Below are positions 11,319 through 22,792 of a stretch of DNA of 64,000 bases, in pieces. The first letter of the stretch is position 1. Each line of letters opens with the position of its first letter. The DNA is taken from NCBI GenBank assembly GCA_011009095.1, contig VTPC01090912.1, positions 132,753 to 196,752 of the forward strand, in the 5' to 3' direction. The notes under the pieces were generated by a model. The model was not told the DNA's origin. It worked only from the letters and a program-made list of their open reading frames with translations, and searched no databases. This stretch comes from Ignelater luminosus. Lineage: Eukaryota > Arthropoda > Insecta > Coleoptera > Elateridae. Made by a program: the position numbers and the translations under genes.

Positions 11319-12612
11319 CGAGGGTGGTCTGAAAAGTTTCCGACCTCAACGTGAAGATGGCAACACTCGTAAATAAAAGCTACTGAATTTCGTTGTTCAT
11401 CTGTTGACAGTTACTCACCAAAGTTTCAGCCATTTTGGAAGCGCAGTTTTTATGTAACATTCGTTTGAGTGAGTTGATGGGAGTTTTTTTGTGAAAATGG
11501 ACAAAATCGAGTATTGAGCTGTCATTAAATATTTGTTTTTGAAAGGCAATGCGCCTTCGCAAATAAAAGATGAGTTGGATTCTGTGTATGGGGACTCTGC
11601 ACCATCATTTACCACAGTGAAATTTTGGGCTGCTGAATTTAAACGTGGCCGTAAGAGCTTGGGAGACGATGAACGTTCGGGACGTCCAAAAACTGCAACT
11701 ACCGACGAAAACATCGCCAAAGTTCACCAAATGGTGCTAGACGACCGCCGAATTAAAGTGAGAGAGATAGCAGAGGTTATGAACATGTCAAAAGAACGTG
11801 TTTGTCACATATTAAATCAACATTTAGGCATGAGAAAGCTGTCCGCGCGTTGGGTGCCGCGTTTGCTCACGTTAGACCAAAAACGTGTTCGAATGAATAT
11901 TTCCAACGCTCTTTTGGCGCAGTTTAGGCGAAATAAATCCGAGTTTTGGCGCCGATTAATTACTGTAGATGAAACTTGGATACACCATTATACGCCCGAA
12001 ACAAAAATACAGTCCAAACAGTGGACTGCAAAGGGGGAACCGGCTCCAAAAAAAGCAAAAACTGTTTTTTCGGCTGGGAAAGTGATGGCGACTGTTTTTT
12101 GGGATAGTCATGGAGTTATTTTAATCGATTATCTTCAAAAAGGAAAAACCATTACAGGAGCATACTATGCATCATTACTTGACAAGCTGAAGGCAGAACT
12201 TGCGAAAAAACGGCCACATTTGCAGAAAAAAGAAAATCCTGTTTCACCAAGACAGCGCACCGTCTCACACCTCAGCGGTTGCCATGGCGAAAATCCACGA
12301 ATTACGGCTTGAACTGCTTGACCATCCGCCTTACTCACCAGATCTAGCCCCAAGCGACTTCTTTTTGTTCCCTCATCTAAAAATTGCGCTCGGAGGACAA
12401 AGATTTTCGTCAAATGAAGAGGCAATCACCTTCGTGAACAATTATTTTGCAGAGAAAAATACCGAGTACTATTTGGACGGGTTACAGAGATGGGAGCATC
12501 GCTGGGAGAAGTGTGTAGAGTTACAAGGAGACTATGTTGAAAAATAAAAAAAAAATTTCAGAAAAAATGTCTTGTATCTTTGTTAGGTCGGAAACTTTTC
12601 AGACCACCCTCG
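11319..12612 (+). mobile_element. mariner transposon, nearly intact
   Basis: The inverted ends begin CGAGGGTGGTCTGAAAAGTT at the left and match at least 26 bases of the right end in reverse complement. TA duplications lie at 11317-11318 and 12613-12614. It is 1294 bp, a normal full mariner length, and carries one transposase frame on the plus strand. It is inserted in the LINE, between the ORF1-like part and the endonuclease start. The well-kept ends and long open frame suggest it is one of the younger insertions here. Confidence 0.93.
11497..12547 (+). pseudogene. mariner transposase, two lesions
   Basis: Cut-and-paste transposase acting on the element's own inverted ends. From the ATG at 11497 the frame has TGA as its seventh codon (11515-11517). 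It then runs open through the two helix-turn-helix DNA-binding regions (KVREIAEVMNMSKERVCHIL) and the WVPRLLT linker to the first catalytic Asp in TVDETW. One base is missing in the A-run at about 12226-12238, and the second frame carries on with HQDSAPSH and YSPDLAPSDFFLF. The spacing between the second and third Asp is 34 residues, giving the D,D34D signature. Total length equals the usual 345-350 residues. All three catalytic residues remain, so only the stop and the shift disable it. Confidence 0.9.
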
Positions 12613-13460
12613 TATATCAAGTTTATACTTTTTCATTTTGCTTGTTAATACTTTGAGTTTTCCCGTTTCGAAAGTTCTTACATTTCATGTACCCAAATTC
12701 ATTTTTTGCTTAGTTTTTCTATTTATCCGTCTCTTAGCCTTGTTCGTTGCCTGGTTCTTTGTCACTTTGCCTTTCCCTCCTAGTTTTTTGGATGTTTTTT
12801 TTTCTCAAATCGATCCTTGTCTTTGTTCCATATCCATTCATCTGCTCCTTCTATTATTTTTTGAAATCCTACCTTAATATTTCTCCCCGAGGCTTTCATC
12901 TCTTCTGCTTTATTTCATAGTTTTCTTGTGGTTATCATTCTGCCTTGCACTTATTTTTATTTTTCATTATTATTTCCTTATCTGTTGGATTCTTTATTTG
13001 TATTAGGTGTGTTTTATTTCCAAACTTTCTTGCTCTTTTTATATCCGTTTCTATTGTAATAAATTTTCCATATCTTTCTTCAATGCATTTTGATCTTGGG
13101 AGTTTAGATCTATTGCCTGCAAAACGGCGTTATTTCTTCTTTTTTCTTTTGTCTTCTGTATTTCATCAGTTCTTTGTTTGCATTCTGTATTCTTTTGTTT
13201 TCATTTTTCATTTTCTTGTCTAAGCTCCCTCGTTTCTTTCCTGTGTTTTCTTTGCTCTTATTTTAATTCTTTCATTTCAATTGTTAGATTTTCTAGCAGT
13301 CTTAGCACTTTCTTCGTCTTAGCTTCTCGACTTTTCTCTTCACCAGGTCTTCTGAGTGTTCGTTTACTTTTACTAAAAATCTCTTCCTCTTCATCTGGTC
13401 AAAATTTAAGCCAGTTAAGACTCGACCAAAAGAGTAATCTGATTGATATGTTTGGATACT

Positions 13461-14394
13461 AGACTACAGAAATGAATTTTAGAATTTCAAGAAACGCGTT
13501 TCGTCTTAATACTAAGCAAAGGGTAGAATATAAAGCTAAAGTGACCCAAAACAGCATTGAATTGAGGGATAATTTACGAATTTAAACAGTGATATACTAG
13601 GAGGAGATATTTGAGTATCTGAGATGAAGTAAAAAATCGAAAGAAAGTCTAAAGTTTTGAAAGTATCAAAACAAATCTTGAACTTCAAATGGTCGATTGA
13701 ACTTCGCTTTTTTAATGATAAATCGAGCCAAGTGTTACCTTTAATTTGTGGCACATGATTCTTGATTTCTTGAAAACTTACCTGGCACACAAAAACTTGT
13801 ATTCAGATCAGAGCGTTTTATGGTTTGGTACAGTAAGAAGGAAAATGCAATACAAGGTAAACATAACGAGGCGAAAAATAATTCTTTGGAGAAATACGAG
13901 TTAGATTTGGTCACAAGTATTTTATATATTTAATTCAGAATATTATAACAAATATCTCAAAATGTAAAAAACAAAGTGAAATCTAAAAAAGCTAAAAGTA
14001 GTAAACAAAAGCTTTATTTGCGCATACCTTTTTATGGCCATTAAAATGTAACACACTTCCTGATTTTTCAATATATCTACATTCATTATTAATATTTTCT
14101 AATCTGTACTGACAAGTTGTTGGTATTATGGTCTCAAAATAAAAACTCGGAAAAAACCTTTTGTTCTTGGCATATGTTTCCTAGACTGCAATTTAAATAG
14201 TAACGCTAAATATTTGCCCTTTATCTTTATTACATACTGCGCCATTAAAATACCAATTAGTCTACATTATTTTTTTTATAATAGTTGATAAATACCAAAG
14301 GCTTTGTTGAGCTACAATAATTCTTTTGCAATTCCTATTTTTATCCTACGTCCAGACTACTGAATAAACATATTTGTTTGTAATTTTCTCGAAA
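13461..14394. other. AT-rich stretch, no gene seen
   Basis: No coding or repeat structure recognised between the LINE and the possible short exon at 14395. Confidence 0.4.
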
Positions 14395-14460
14395 TGAGTG
14401 AAGCAGAACCACTAATGGAATCGTTCGAAATTTCTGATACTTCTGAAACCTTCGAACAGG
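14395..14460 (+). CDS. candidate short first coding exon
   Basis: The ATG at 14395 sits in CGAAATGAG and opens 22 codons, MSEAEPLMESFEISDTSETF then EQ, ending CAG followed by GTAAAA, a plausible splice donor in phase 0. The peptide is acidic and low in hydrophobic residues, as cytoplasmic N-termini often are. No downstream exon was confirmed: joining to the nearby acceptor at 14512 gives a stop after 11 codons. It may be a chance frame. Confidence 0.25.
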
Positions 14461-16216
14461 TAAAATGAATTTAAATCGGTTAATCTAGTTAGTGTATTTT
14501 GGTTACATTTAGGTGTGTTATATCACAAAATATATCGAATTCTTTTAATTCCATCGTTTCATTCATCACATCTGCAAAAAATGTTAGTAGTTTCCTCGTT
14601 TTTTGCCGTTTGCAAGGTCATTACTAATGATGAGAGTTGTACCATGTCCTTAATACGACTGAATGCTTTTCAAACGTACCACATAACTGTGTCAAGTTGT
14701 GTAAAGACTACAAATATTATTTTATTATCTAGTATTTATTCTTGGGTGTACAGCCTTTTTACTTATATTATCAGAGAATGCAGTGAAGGTGTGTTAAAAG
14801 TGGCGAAAAAAATAAATGTGCGTATTTAAAGGGGTTTGTATTAATAAAAGGCCTATTATAATTATAATTAATTAGCTTTATCATCATTTTATTGTATGAA
14901 CAATAGCTTTTTTGTATGGTTCACAATACTTTTTAAAATTTATAGAAATTAAATTCGTTTTTTATTGTTCCAATTCGTAGTGTTTATTTGCACACATGAA
15001 AAGGTTTTTGAAATAATTCCCCGTTAGATCATTTTAACTAACGAAATTGTATTACGCAGTATATTATTATACCATCTAACCAACCAGCAACGCTCTTTGG
15101 TCACGTGCTAAAATTACGAAGCTTGCTTTTTATCATTATCAGTACACTGGTGTTATGAAAGAATTTCCAAGCTTTCTGTACTGCAACTTGGAATAACAAG
15201 CCACAATGAATATCCGATAGTATGAATTTCTGAAATATCTGTTCTACTTATTATTTTATGGTTGCATTGGTTTTTCTGAAACTGTAAAGATGTGGTATAA
15301 AATTACAAAGATTCAAGCAAAACAATAAAAAGAAAGAAAATACTCTCAGAGAATGCGGTTAGGATTTATGTGCCAAGCTAAGCAGAAGCTTGTAGGTCCT
15401 GAAGAACAAGAAACAGAAACCTCAAACAATAAAATAACTACAGGATCTTTCAGTCAGCGCTGATGGTTTTGAAACTCAAAAGACTTTCGAACGAAGAGAG
15501 ATTATCACTGTAACATTGGGAAACACGTTTGCCTATTTCTCTGAGGCGCTTTCAAAGAGTCCTGAGTAGATTCTCAATAGATCTCGGTGACCAGAACATT
15601 CCGCATATTACTGCTATGGTGTGGTAAGCAATATACGTCTTAAATTCATTTTTGAAACGATATTCCTTGCATTTGTCTTTGATTGCCAAATCTCTGTCCT
15701 AAACTCAGCGAAACATGGATTATTATCGATTCGCTCTTTATAAAGTACACTACGCTAAAACACGTTGCTCTCTATACCAGCGCTCCACAATAAAGCAAGT
15801 TCAAGCCTAGATAGAAAAGTTAAATTAAAGAAGTTAGATGTACTATTTGACATTTTGGAAACCAAACCTACTAAAAAACCTTGTACATTTGCTAGAAGCC
15901 CAATTGATCTGGAAGAAGAAAAGCAATGACATTGATAGTGATAGTTTAGGAATTGAGTGATTACTGTTGTTGGATAAGAAAAAGAGCAATTAGATGAATT
16001 GCATAAATTTTTTCAATATGGTGAAGGTGACAAATTGCCACGCAACAGTATTTGTTTTGTTCACATCTCAACGAATTACAAGTTTTTTCATTGGTAACCC
16101 TATAGCGTACTATCTGCTGATAGACACAACCAATATGTCTTGGAAACTTTCATCTCGGAATCTCTATCTATAGGGAAAAACCATCTTCGACTTACGCCAA
16201 TTACACCGTGGTATAA
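14461..16216. other. AT-rich stretch, no gene seen
   Basis: The longest open frame is 14515-14829, which starts at GTG and has no family resemblance. No repeat ends were found up to the DDE element at 16219. Confidence 0.4.
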
Positions 16217-16246
16217 TACAGGGTACGGCAAAATGTATTACCTGTA

Positions 16247-16724
16247 CACCGTTCACGATGTTTCTGGGTCGTATATGGCTATGGCAGAATGACAGTTTGG
16301 GTATTGTAAACCGGTCTGTTCATCTATTAACTTGGCTTGTAGAATCTTATTGACGCTTAATGTACTTTAAGGTTATGATTTTATGACAGTTTGACCTCAC
16401 GCTGTTGCCTTTTTTTGTAAATCTGTAAATCGATTACGCTAAAAGATTATTTCACGAAAATTTCTATTTATTTATATTTATAATTCAAAGTTTTATGTTT
16501 TTATTTATAATCTTTGGTATTAATAGATGCAAAATATAAAAAAATGATCGTTTTTTTTAACAAAGCAAGACTAATCGATACTAAACGTGTACGCAAGATT
16601 TTTGATCGCGCACGGCGCCAAATACAGACGCAGGTACAGCAATTTTCAAAAAAAGGAAGCAACACTTCTAACCTAACAAAATGAAAGCATGGCGTGTTAC
16701 GACCCAGAAACATCGTGAACGTTG
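16247..16724. mobile_element. MITE, copy 1 (CGTTCACGATGTTTCTGGG family)
   Basis: The ends CGTTCACGATGTTTCTGGG (left) and CCCAGAAACATCGTGAACG (right) are perfect inverse complements over at least 24 bp. A TA precedes the left end; the right flank is AC, probably a mutated TA. A second, shorter copy lies at 38373-38662 with near-identical interior, including GACAGTTTGACCTCACGCTG. Non-coding. Confidence 0.8.
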
Positions 16725-16789
16725 ACAGTTGTTAGAATTCAGCAGCGTTGGTTAACAGAACATTGTGTATTTTGTGTCGATAAATTTAT

Positions 16790-17582
16790 TGAATTTAAAT
16801 CCATAATAGCCGTTCAAGTGTTTTCGACGTCAATATAATGTCCTCGGCGTAAGACTTTCAGCTTGGATTCTTAAATGGAGAACACGGGGGTCTGTTTTAG
16901 ACAAAAAGATCAAGGTCTGCCTGCAATGCATTTAACAAAGAAAGCTTGAGAAATGCAATTATTGCTAGTCCGAAAAAATCTGTTGTTAAACATGCTGCTG
17001 TTCTGAATTTGACCGAGCGAGGTACACGAAGAATGTTAAAAAAAGATAAATTTTCACCCGTGCAAGATCGCAATAGTTCAGGAAATAAATCATCAGAATA
17101 AGTATAATAGACTTGAATTTTGTCGCCTTATTCATAACAGTTATCAAGGTATTGAAAACACTATTTTCATGGGCGACGAGGCAGTTAAATGGTGATGTAA
17201 ATAAACAGAATTGTCGGTAATGGGCCCAGCGACCTTTGCATTGTCCCAAAGTAACTGTAGGATGTACCATCTCCTCGTCTAGGATAATTAGACTTTATTT
17301 TTTATTGAGGAAAATGGTCAGACGATAACGGTATTACTGCCATGACCAGCAAGATTTCCAGATCTTTCAGCCCCAGATTATTTTCTGTGGGGCTATTTAA
17401 AACATACAGTGTTTGCGAATAAACCCAGAAATCCAAGGAAGCTGAAAGCGAATACTTCAAATGAAATCAATGCTGTTCCTCGGCAGGTTTTTCAAGATGT
17501 TATGCAAAAATTCGCCAGGCAGTTAGAAGAATGTATTGAAGAAAATGGCGGTCATTTGCGACACACTATATTTAAAGCATAA
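16790..17582 (+). pseudogene. DDE transposase of the DUF4817-containing type, decayed
   Basis: Pieces appear in the right order on the plus strand in changing frames: SPKKSVVKHAAVLNLTERGT (helix-turn-helix region), an RLEFCRLIHNSYQ-like segment leading to MGDEA (first catalytic Asp region), DVNKQNCR, RPLHCPKVTVGC, DLSAPDYFLWGYLKHTVFAN, and the C-terminal VMQKFARQLEECIEENGGHL. This is the order found in a very common insect transposase annotated as Tc3-like or as DUF4817 plus DDE. There are many stops and shifts, and the segment between the first catalytic region and the last is shortened, so it is inactive. Confidence 0.7.
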
Positions 17583-17920
17583 TAGACTTCCATCGTTTCA
17601 ATTTAATAATACATGTTCCTTTGTTTTGATGTTAAAGTCAATAAATTTTTATAAGTTATTTAAAATGGGTTGTTCATTTTGCCGGACCCTACCACTTACC
17701 AAGGGAATAATCTGATAGAGAATCGCGAACATAATAATAATTTTTGGCCGACTATTACAGTTACAGATTTCCGGTTGCAGATTTAATATTCCAAACATTG
17801 TAATGCATACAGCAGATGTTTATTGCAAACTGGATCTACAGATAAACAAATATTTAAAAAGAGCAGTAACTTGCCATTTTTAATGACGTCATTGCAGCAT
17901 GCAATTTGTTAAAATCTAGG

Positions 17921-19989
17921 TAGGCCAGTCAATATCGACATAATCACATAAGTCATAGCAGAAATTAGGGCAGTTTTGATTTTTTAATATGTTGTTAGGA
18001 CCTCTACGGGTAGATAAATCTAGATTGACAACCCTGAAAAACCTGTGCTATCTGCGTTGTGGTCAAAAAACGGCGAGACTTTCGCATTTGTTTTGGTGTT
18101 TTGATCATATCTCCTAAACTATGCATTCTACCGAAAATGTTATTCATATCTTTTTTAAAGTAGATTGTATGTGCTACAATTTGAGATTAGGACGGGCTCT
18201 GTACGTCCATTAGTTGCCGAGATACGACTTTTCAAAGATTGGCACTTTTTTTGTTTTTGTTTTTCTGTAATCTTCGTCGTCGTCGTCCATATCGATCGGC
18301 GCTCAATTGGCCTAAAACCTGCAGAGTGCTGAATATATTAGGCTCGCTTTTCGGCAAGTGCAGGCCCCAGAGCACCCCTTTTTGAACTTGCACGACAGCA
18401 TTTTCAGTAGCGATTGAGAGGCTGGGGCCATGGTCGTAGTGATGGTGAGTAGTCCTAGATCGCTGGTGAACCAACCCCAGTCGTTTGGGTTTTCTCCACC
18501 CCCAACCATTTCTGTACTTGATAGTAAGTGCGAAACGCGTGGTACTTTGCAGCGTCGTTAGTGGGGGAGAGGCGAGCAAAGTTCACTTTGGCTGTGGCTG
18601 CTGACTTGAAGCACGTATAACGGAGGCTGTTTAGAGACTCGGCGTCATCTCCTCCATAGATAGCCACGAGGAGCTTCTCAGCAGCTGTGGCTATCGCCTC
18701 CTGGCCAGAATCTGGTTGCAAAAATATTTTCGCCAATTCTATCAAGCAACATTTCTCCCAAAATGGTTGAACACTTAGCTGACGTATCCTGCCACAATTG
18801 CTCTGATTGAGTCATTGCGATGCGAGACAACCTTGTGGATCAGATAACCACCATCTACCACGACGAATGTTGTTTCCTGCGGTGATGTTGTAGAAGGATG
18901 ACTTTGTTCCGTTTCGCATCTCCTCTTCAGTGAAACGTGACAATGGGTATGGCGCGAGCTCATACTCAAAGTGTTTCTTCAATTGCTCATCTGATTGTTT
19001 GGTGATGCAGGCCCTCTGGAAAATCGTAAGAACTTGTACTATCGCGGCAAAAAAACCGGAGCACACTTGTCTGATGATACGTCGGTTCTAACAAAATTTC
19101 TCTCTTTTGCATCAGGCTTTAAGGTAGATTTGTCAGTTCAATTAATAAGGTACTTACTTACATAATAGTTTTACTTAAACTGAAAGACAGATTTACAAGA
19201 GGTAACTTTAAAAGTGGGTGACGCCCCGGTTTTTTTTGCCATGATAGTACATTAACTCTCTTACTGACCACTTTCACTGAGCTGGTGATGGTTGCCAAGG
19301 TGTTCACTTTTTCCTTCCGTTTAAATTTTACCGGCCCAAAAGCGGCACCAACAATTTGCTTCACGCCTTTAGGAATGGGTGGTGGGTACTGAACCACGTC
19401 TTCAGAAGAAAGAGGACAATATCTTTTTATTGGACTTAATTCTTTATAATTTCTTATTTTTATCAGGGCTTGTCGAGCGATAAAGTTTAGGTAATAAAAA
19501 TGCATTTAGCAAGACTGTTTTGGTATTTGGCCATTTTTGAGAAAACTATTTGGCCCACGGACACCGCTTAAATTGAAGCTAATTAAATTTCCTAAAAATT
19601 TCTGTCAATAGCTTTTATTGTAGGACAAGTCGTTTTGCCAATATTTAGCTCCAAACATGACCGTAACGAAAAAATGTTACTTTTTGGAAAAAATTGCCGA
19701 TCTTTTAAAAGTCGTATCTCGGTAATTAATAGACATACAGAGCCCATCGTAGTCTCAGATTGTGACAAATTTAATCTACTTTAGAAAAGATCTGAATAAC
19801 AGTGTTGGTAAAACCAAAACAAGTGCGAAAATTTCGCCGCTTTTTGGCCACTACGCAGGTAGCACAGGTTTTTGGGGTTGCAAATCTGGATTTATACTAC
19901 CCGTAGCTGTCCTAACAACATATTAAAAAATTAGAACTACCCTAATTTTTGCGATGTTTGCCTTTTTTATGTCGATATTGACTGACCTA
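17921..19989 (-). mobile_element. DNA transposon with about 300-bp terminal inverted repeats
   Basis: Positions 17921-18242 and 19694-19989 are inverted copies at high identity over about 300 bp, starting TAGGYCAGTCAATATCGACA and including GGACAGCTACGGGTAG and GAGATACGACTTTT. A decayed minus-strand gene fills the middle. I could not fix a target-site duplication, so superfamily assignment is open. The total of 2.07 kb is too short for a full-length coding region and implies an internal deletion. Confidence 0.8.
18246..19505 (-). pseudogene. transposon-borne protein with nuclease-like N-half and CXC-like C-terminus, decayed
   Basis: Reading leftward: 19158-19505 is an unrecognised basic region. 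Then come FEYELAPYPLSRFTEEEMRN (19066 frame), TTFVVVDGGYLIHKVVSHRN (shifted frame), FNHFGRNV, then LNSLRYTCFKSAATAKVNFA and HAFRTYYQVQKWLG (18455-18745). After a one-base shift it ends NPNDWGW ... SLLKMLSCKFKKGCSGACTC RKAS. These blocks match, from memory, a large unnamed protein family repeated in insect and cnidarian genomes. In intact members the VVDGG block begins a FEN1/PIN-like run of acidic motifs and the tail is a CXC-type cysteine motif. The middle acidic motifs are missing here. The function of the family in transposition is not established to my knowledge. Confidence 0.6.
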
Positions 19990-21511
19990 GGGCACATAAA
20001 AATATATGGAAATGTCTGGCATATTTATACAAATCTTTGTTATATACTGTTGTTATCGCCTGGCTCATTCATAATTTTTCTAGATCGCCCTTCTTTCCAT
20101 CTCCTGCAAGTGTAAATCTATCTATACTACTGATAAATAATTAGAGTTCCATTTAGAATTCTGATGGGCTTTTTTTCTGAAATAGTAGAGTAAAGATTGA
20201 ACAATGAATAAGTAGCTTTTTGACGAATGCTGGAAGTTACACTGGTGGATGGGTAGTAGAACTTATCAATAGATGTTTTCTTTAGACATGAAATAAATCT
20301 TCACAAATATATAGTAATTAACTTAAGCTTTTCGGCCAATCTTAGTAAGTAGTAACTAGTAACTCCAAAAGTGTTGCAATATTGTTTACGTACATTACCT
20401 GAAAATTATCCGAATTATAGAAGAATTGGAACGTATTTGTAAAGTGTAAACCAATTGAATAAAAACTACAAATCAGGGCTAAGCAAATAAGAAAATTGAG
20501 TTAGTTAAAAATGATAAAGATAATATCAAGTTTAAAATAACCAATTAGAATGAACATCACAAAATAGTACTAAAAAAAATCTGTTTTTTCTTATTTTATT
20601 TTTTCTTTTCTTAGAAGATATGATACTTAATAATGCCACATTAATAGGAAACTACAAATTTGAGGAAATTTAAGAATGAGAAATATTTTTCAACTTCTAA
20701 AAGAACAAGAAGAATATGCTTATAAAACAAATTACAAAAACAGATTAGTTTCCTGTTTTTATCTTAATTAACCGCTTCGTAAAGTATAAATTAGTAAGAA
20801 ACTTCTAACTTTCCTTTTAATTAAAGTAAGTGAAATGTCAAAATAATGACAAAAGATCGATGTTTGTTGAAGTTGTATAAAGTGATTTATAATTAAAACG
20901 CGCAGTTTTTCCAATTTAAACTAAACCACTTTATATGATAATAGTCTCACACGTTTCCGAATTTGTGGTGTGCGGCCTTGGGTGATGCATTTGTATATGT
21001 ATATGTATGTTAAAACTGCTACTAGAATGACAAATCAGCAGACCCAGACAAAAGGAGTCACCGAGCAGGTAAACAGGTTTTCTTACTATTTTTAAATGCG
21101 ACCTCAAATTATTATTCAATAAGAGAAACTAAATGAAATCCATTATAGATAATAGTAGTAGTATTTTAAGTTATTAAGCAATTTCGAAGTTTCATATTTT
21201 AACTCGCTATGGTTTATACGAATAGAAGATCTGATTTGCCTTTTAGTAAGATAACCTCGCCCTTTTTTTAATACATAGTGTAATGATATAAGAACTTCAG
21301 TGTAATGAATTTCACAACATTTAATTATAGTCTTATTTCATGGGCCGAAATTGAATTCTATTTATCAAAATTTTAAATTAATGTCAAAAAAAATGTTTGT
21401 TAATTGTAGGTTAATGGTTATGACATTAACTTGTGTCAATGATATTTGTCAAAAAAATTTATAAATTGATAATGATTAACTCATTCAAAGAATTTAACAT
21501 TTTTTTTTATA
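19990..21511. other. AT-rich stretch, no gene seen
   Basis: No supported feature. A short TATATG run lies near 20993-21010. Confidence 0.4.
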
Positions 21512-21513
21512 TA

Positions 21514-22790
21514 CCAGGTGTAGAAGTATGCAACCGGAATTTGTTTGTAAAAATTACACGTCTGTTATTTGACAATCATAAAAAATATTTTATTCAAAAT
21601 AGTCTCCATTGGAATTTATACATTTTTCCCACCTCTCCGGCAGGTTATGAATGCCACGCCAAAAAAAAAACAATTCTTCCTTTGAAGCGAACCAGTTGTC
21701 GAGCCATTTTCGTACATTTTCATACGAATCGAAGTGTTGTTCGGCGAGTGCATGTCCCAATGATGCGAAGAGATGGTAATCGGACGGAGCCAAGTCTGGA
21801 GAATAAACTGCATGCGCTAGTATTTCCCAATTGAACGCCTCGATCGTATCCGTGACCCGTTTTGCTGTGTGTGAGGGGGCATTATCATGAAGCAAAATGA
21901 CTTTATGTTGCCTTTTTGCATATTCTGGTCGTTTTTCACGTATTGCTCGATTCAAATCGATCATTTGTTGTTGGTAGCGATCAGTGTTAACGGTTTCACC
22001 AGGTTTTAGTAGCTCATAATATATTACACCCTTTTGATCCCACCAAACGCAGAGCATTGTCTTCTTTCCAAAACGATTTGGTCTTGCAGTGGATGTTGAT
22101 GGTTCGCCTGGATTCACCCATGATTTACGACGCTTAGGATTCTGAAAATATATCCATTGGAAATTCCTGTCACTATTCGATGGAGAAATGATTTTCTTTT
22201 ATATCTGACGAGCAGCATTTGACGAGTGGTTTTTCGATTTTCTTGCTGTCTTTCATTCAGTTCATGTGGGACCCATTTTCCCACTTTCTGAATCTTTCCC
22301 ATAGCTTTCAGACGAAGAGATACTGCTTTCTGCGTCTTATTTAATTGTTCCACTAGTTCTTGTTGAGTCTGAGTATCGTCTTCATCCAATAAGGCTTGCA
22401 AGTCCTTGTCTTCAAACTTTTTCGGTGGTTTCCCTCTCACGTCAAAATCACCACTTTTAATTTTTTTAAACCACTCGAAGCACTGAGTTTTGCCAAGAGC
22501 ATGTTTACCGTATGCTTCGACAAGCATTCTATGCGATTCTGCAGCAGTTTTCTTCAAATGATAGCAGAAAACCAATGCTGTCCGCAAATCATAGTTCGTG
22601 GGCACAAAACTCGACATGTTTGAGGTTATAGAAAAATATACCGGTGTATGAAACTTAGGTTATTGTGTGTTGACAAACTTCGTCAGCTGTTAGACGAAGA
22701 AGATGGCGCTGTAGAAGCGGTCTTACGGCTTTTAAAGTGATAGCGAGCACCATCTATAGGGAAATTCCGGTTTCATACTTCTACACCTGG
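21514..22790 (-). mobile_element. second mariner-like transposon
   Basis: Inverted ends CCAGGTGTAGAAGTATG (left) and CATACTTCTACACCTGG (right), continuing into an imperfect match around CAACCGGAATT, with TA at 21512-21513 and 22791-22792. It is 1277 bp with a minus-strand transposase. The ends differ from the first mariner, so it belongs to another subfamily. Confidence 0.92.
21590..22617 (-). pseudogene. mariner transposase (SETMAR-like), frameshifted at the first catalytic motif
   Basis: Starts MSSFVPTNYDLRTALVFCYH at 22617, with the paired helix-turn-helix N-half typical of mariner (HALGKTQCFEWFKKIKSGDF; QQELVEQLNKTQKAVSLRLK), then WVPHEL. At about 22160-22175 the GDEKW-type block that should carry the first catalytic Asp is replaced by GISN and the frame shifts by one base. 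The downstream frame (from 22117) holds LLHDNAPSH and YSPDLAPSDYHLF with 34 residues between the Asp residues, and ends at TAA at 21590. With one catalytic Asp lost as well as the frameshift, this copy is inactive. Confidence 0.9.
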
Positions 22791-22792
22791 TA

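Larger units (their letters stand above)
9150..13460 (-). mobile_element. non-LTR retrotransposon (CFDP2-like LINE), interrupted and decayed
   Basis: Read leftward: an ORF1-like piece with coiled-coil/L1-ORF1 character (GNKTHLIQIKNPTDKEI near 12970-13060); an endonuclease start (VAMQETKQLETEIMEMDMFF, just left of the mariner); [12 protein letters not shown] (about 11000-11040); a continuation (ENITGKYTKRGLTNDNGQRI, 10625-10690) and an INxSIDHVL-like endonuclease end (about 10500); then reverse transcriptase remnants with FADDLTILVTQRRELKR near 9330-9395. These match insect proteins labelled craniofacial development protein 2-like, which are LINE endonuclease/reverse transcriptase. Many stops and shifts. 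A MITE (10691-11001) and a mariner (11319-12612) are inserted in it. The 3' end beyond the FADD motif is lost. Confidence 0.7.
16219..17691 (+). mobile_element. DDE transposon relic with CAGGGTACGGCAAAATG ends
   Basis: The left end CAGGGTACGGCAAAATG (preceded by TA) is the inverse of the right end CATTTTGCCGGACCCTA. The interior holds a decayed plus-strand transposase. A separate MITE (16247-16724) was inserted 28 bp from the left end, so about 480 of the 1473 bp are later additions. Confidence 0.7.

Noticed and set aside
12165-12425. 86-residue minus-strand open frame inside the mariner
   Set aside because: It lies antisense to the transposase and mirrors its codons; no independent support.
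12945-13462. Hydrophobic plus-strand open frames resembling membrane proteins
   Set aside because: They are the complement of lysine-rich LINE ORF1 sequence on the minus strand; T-rich complements read as Phe/Leu/Ser.
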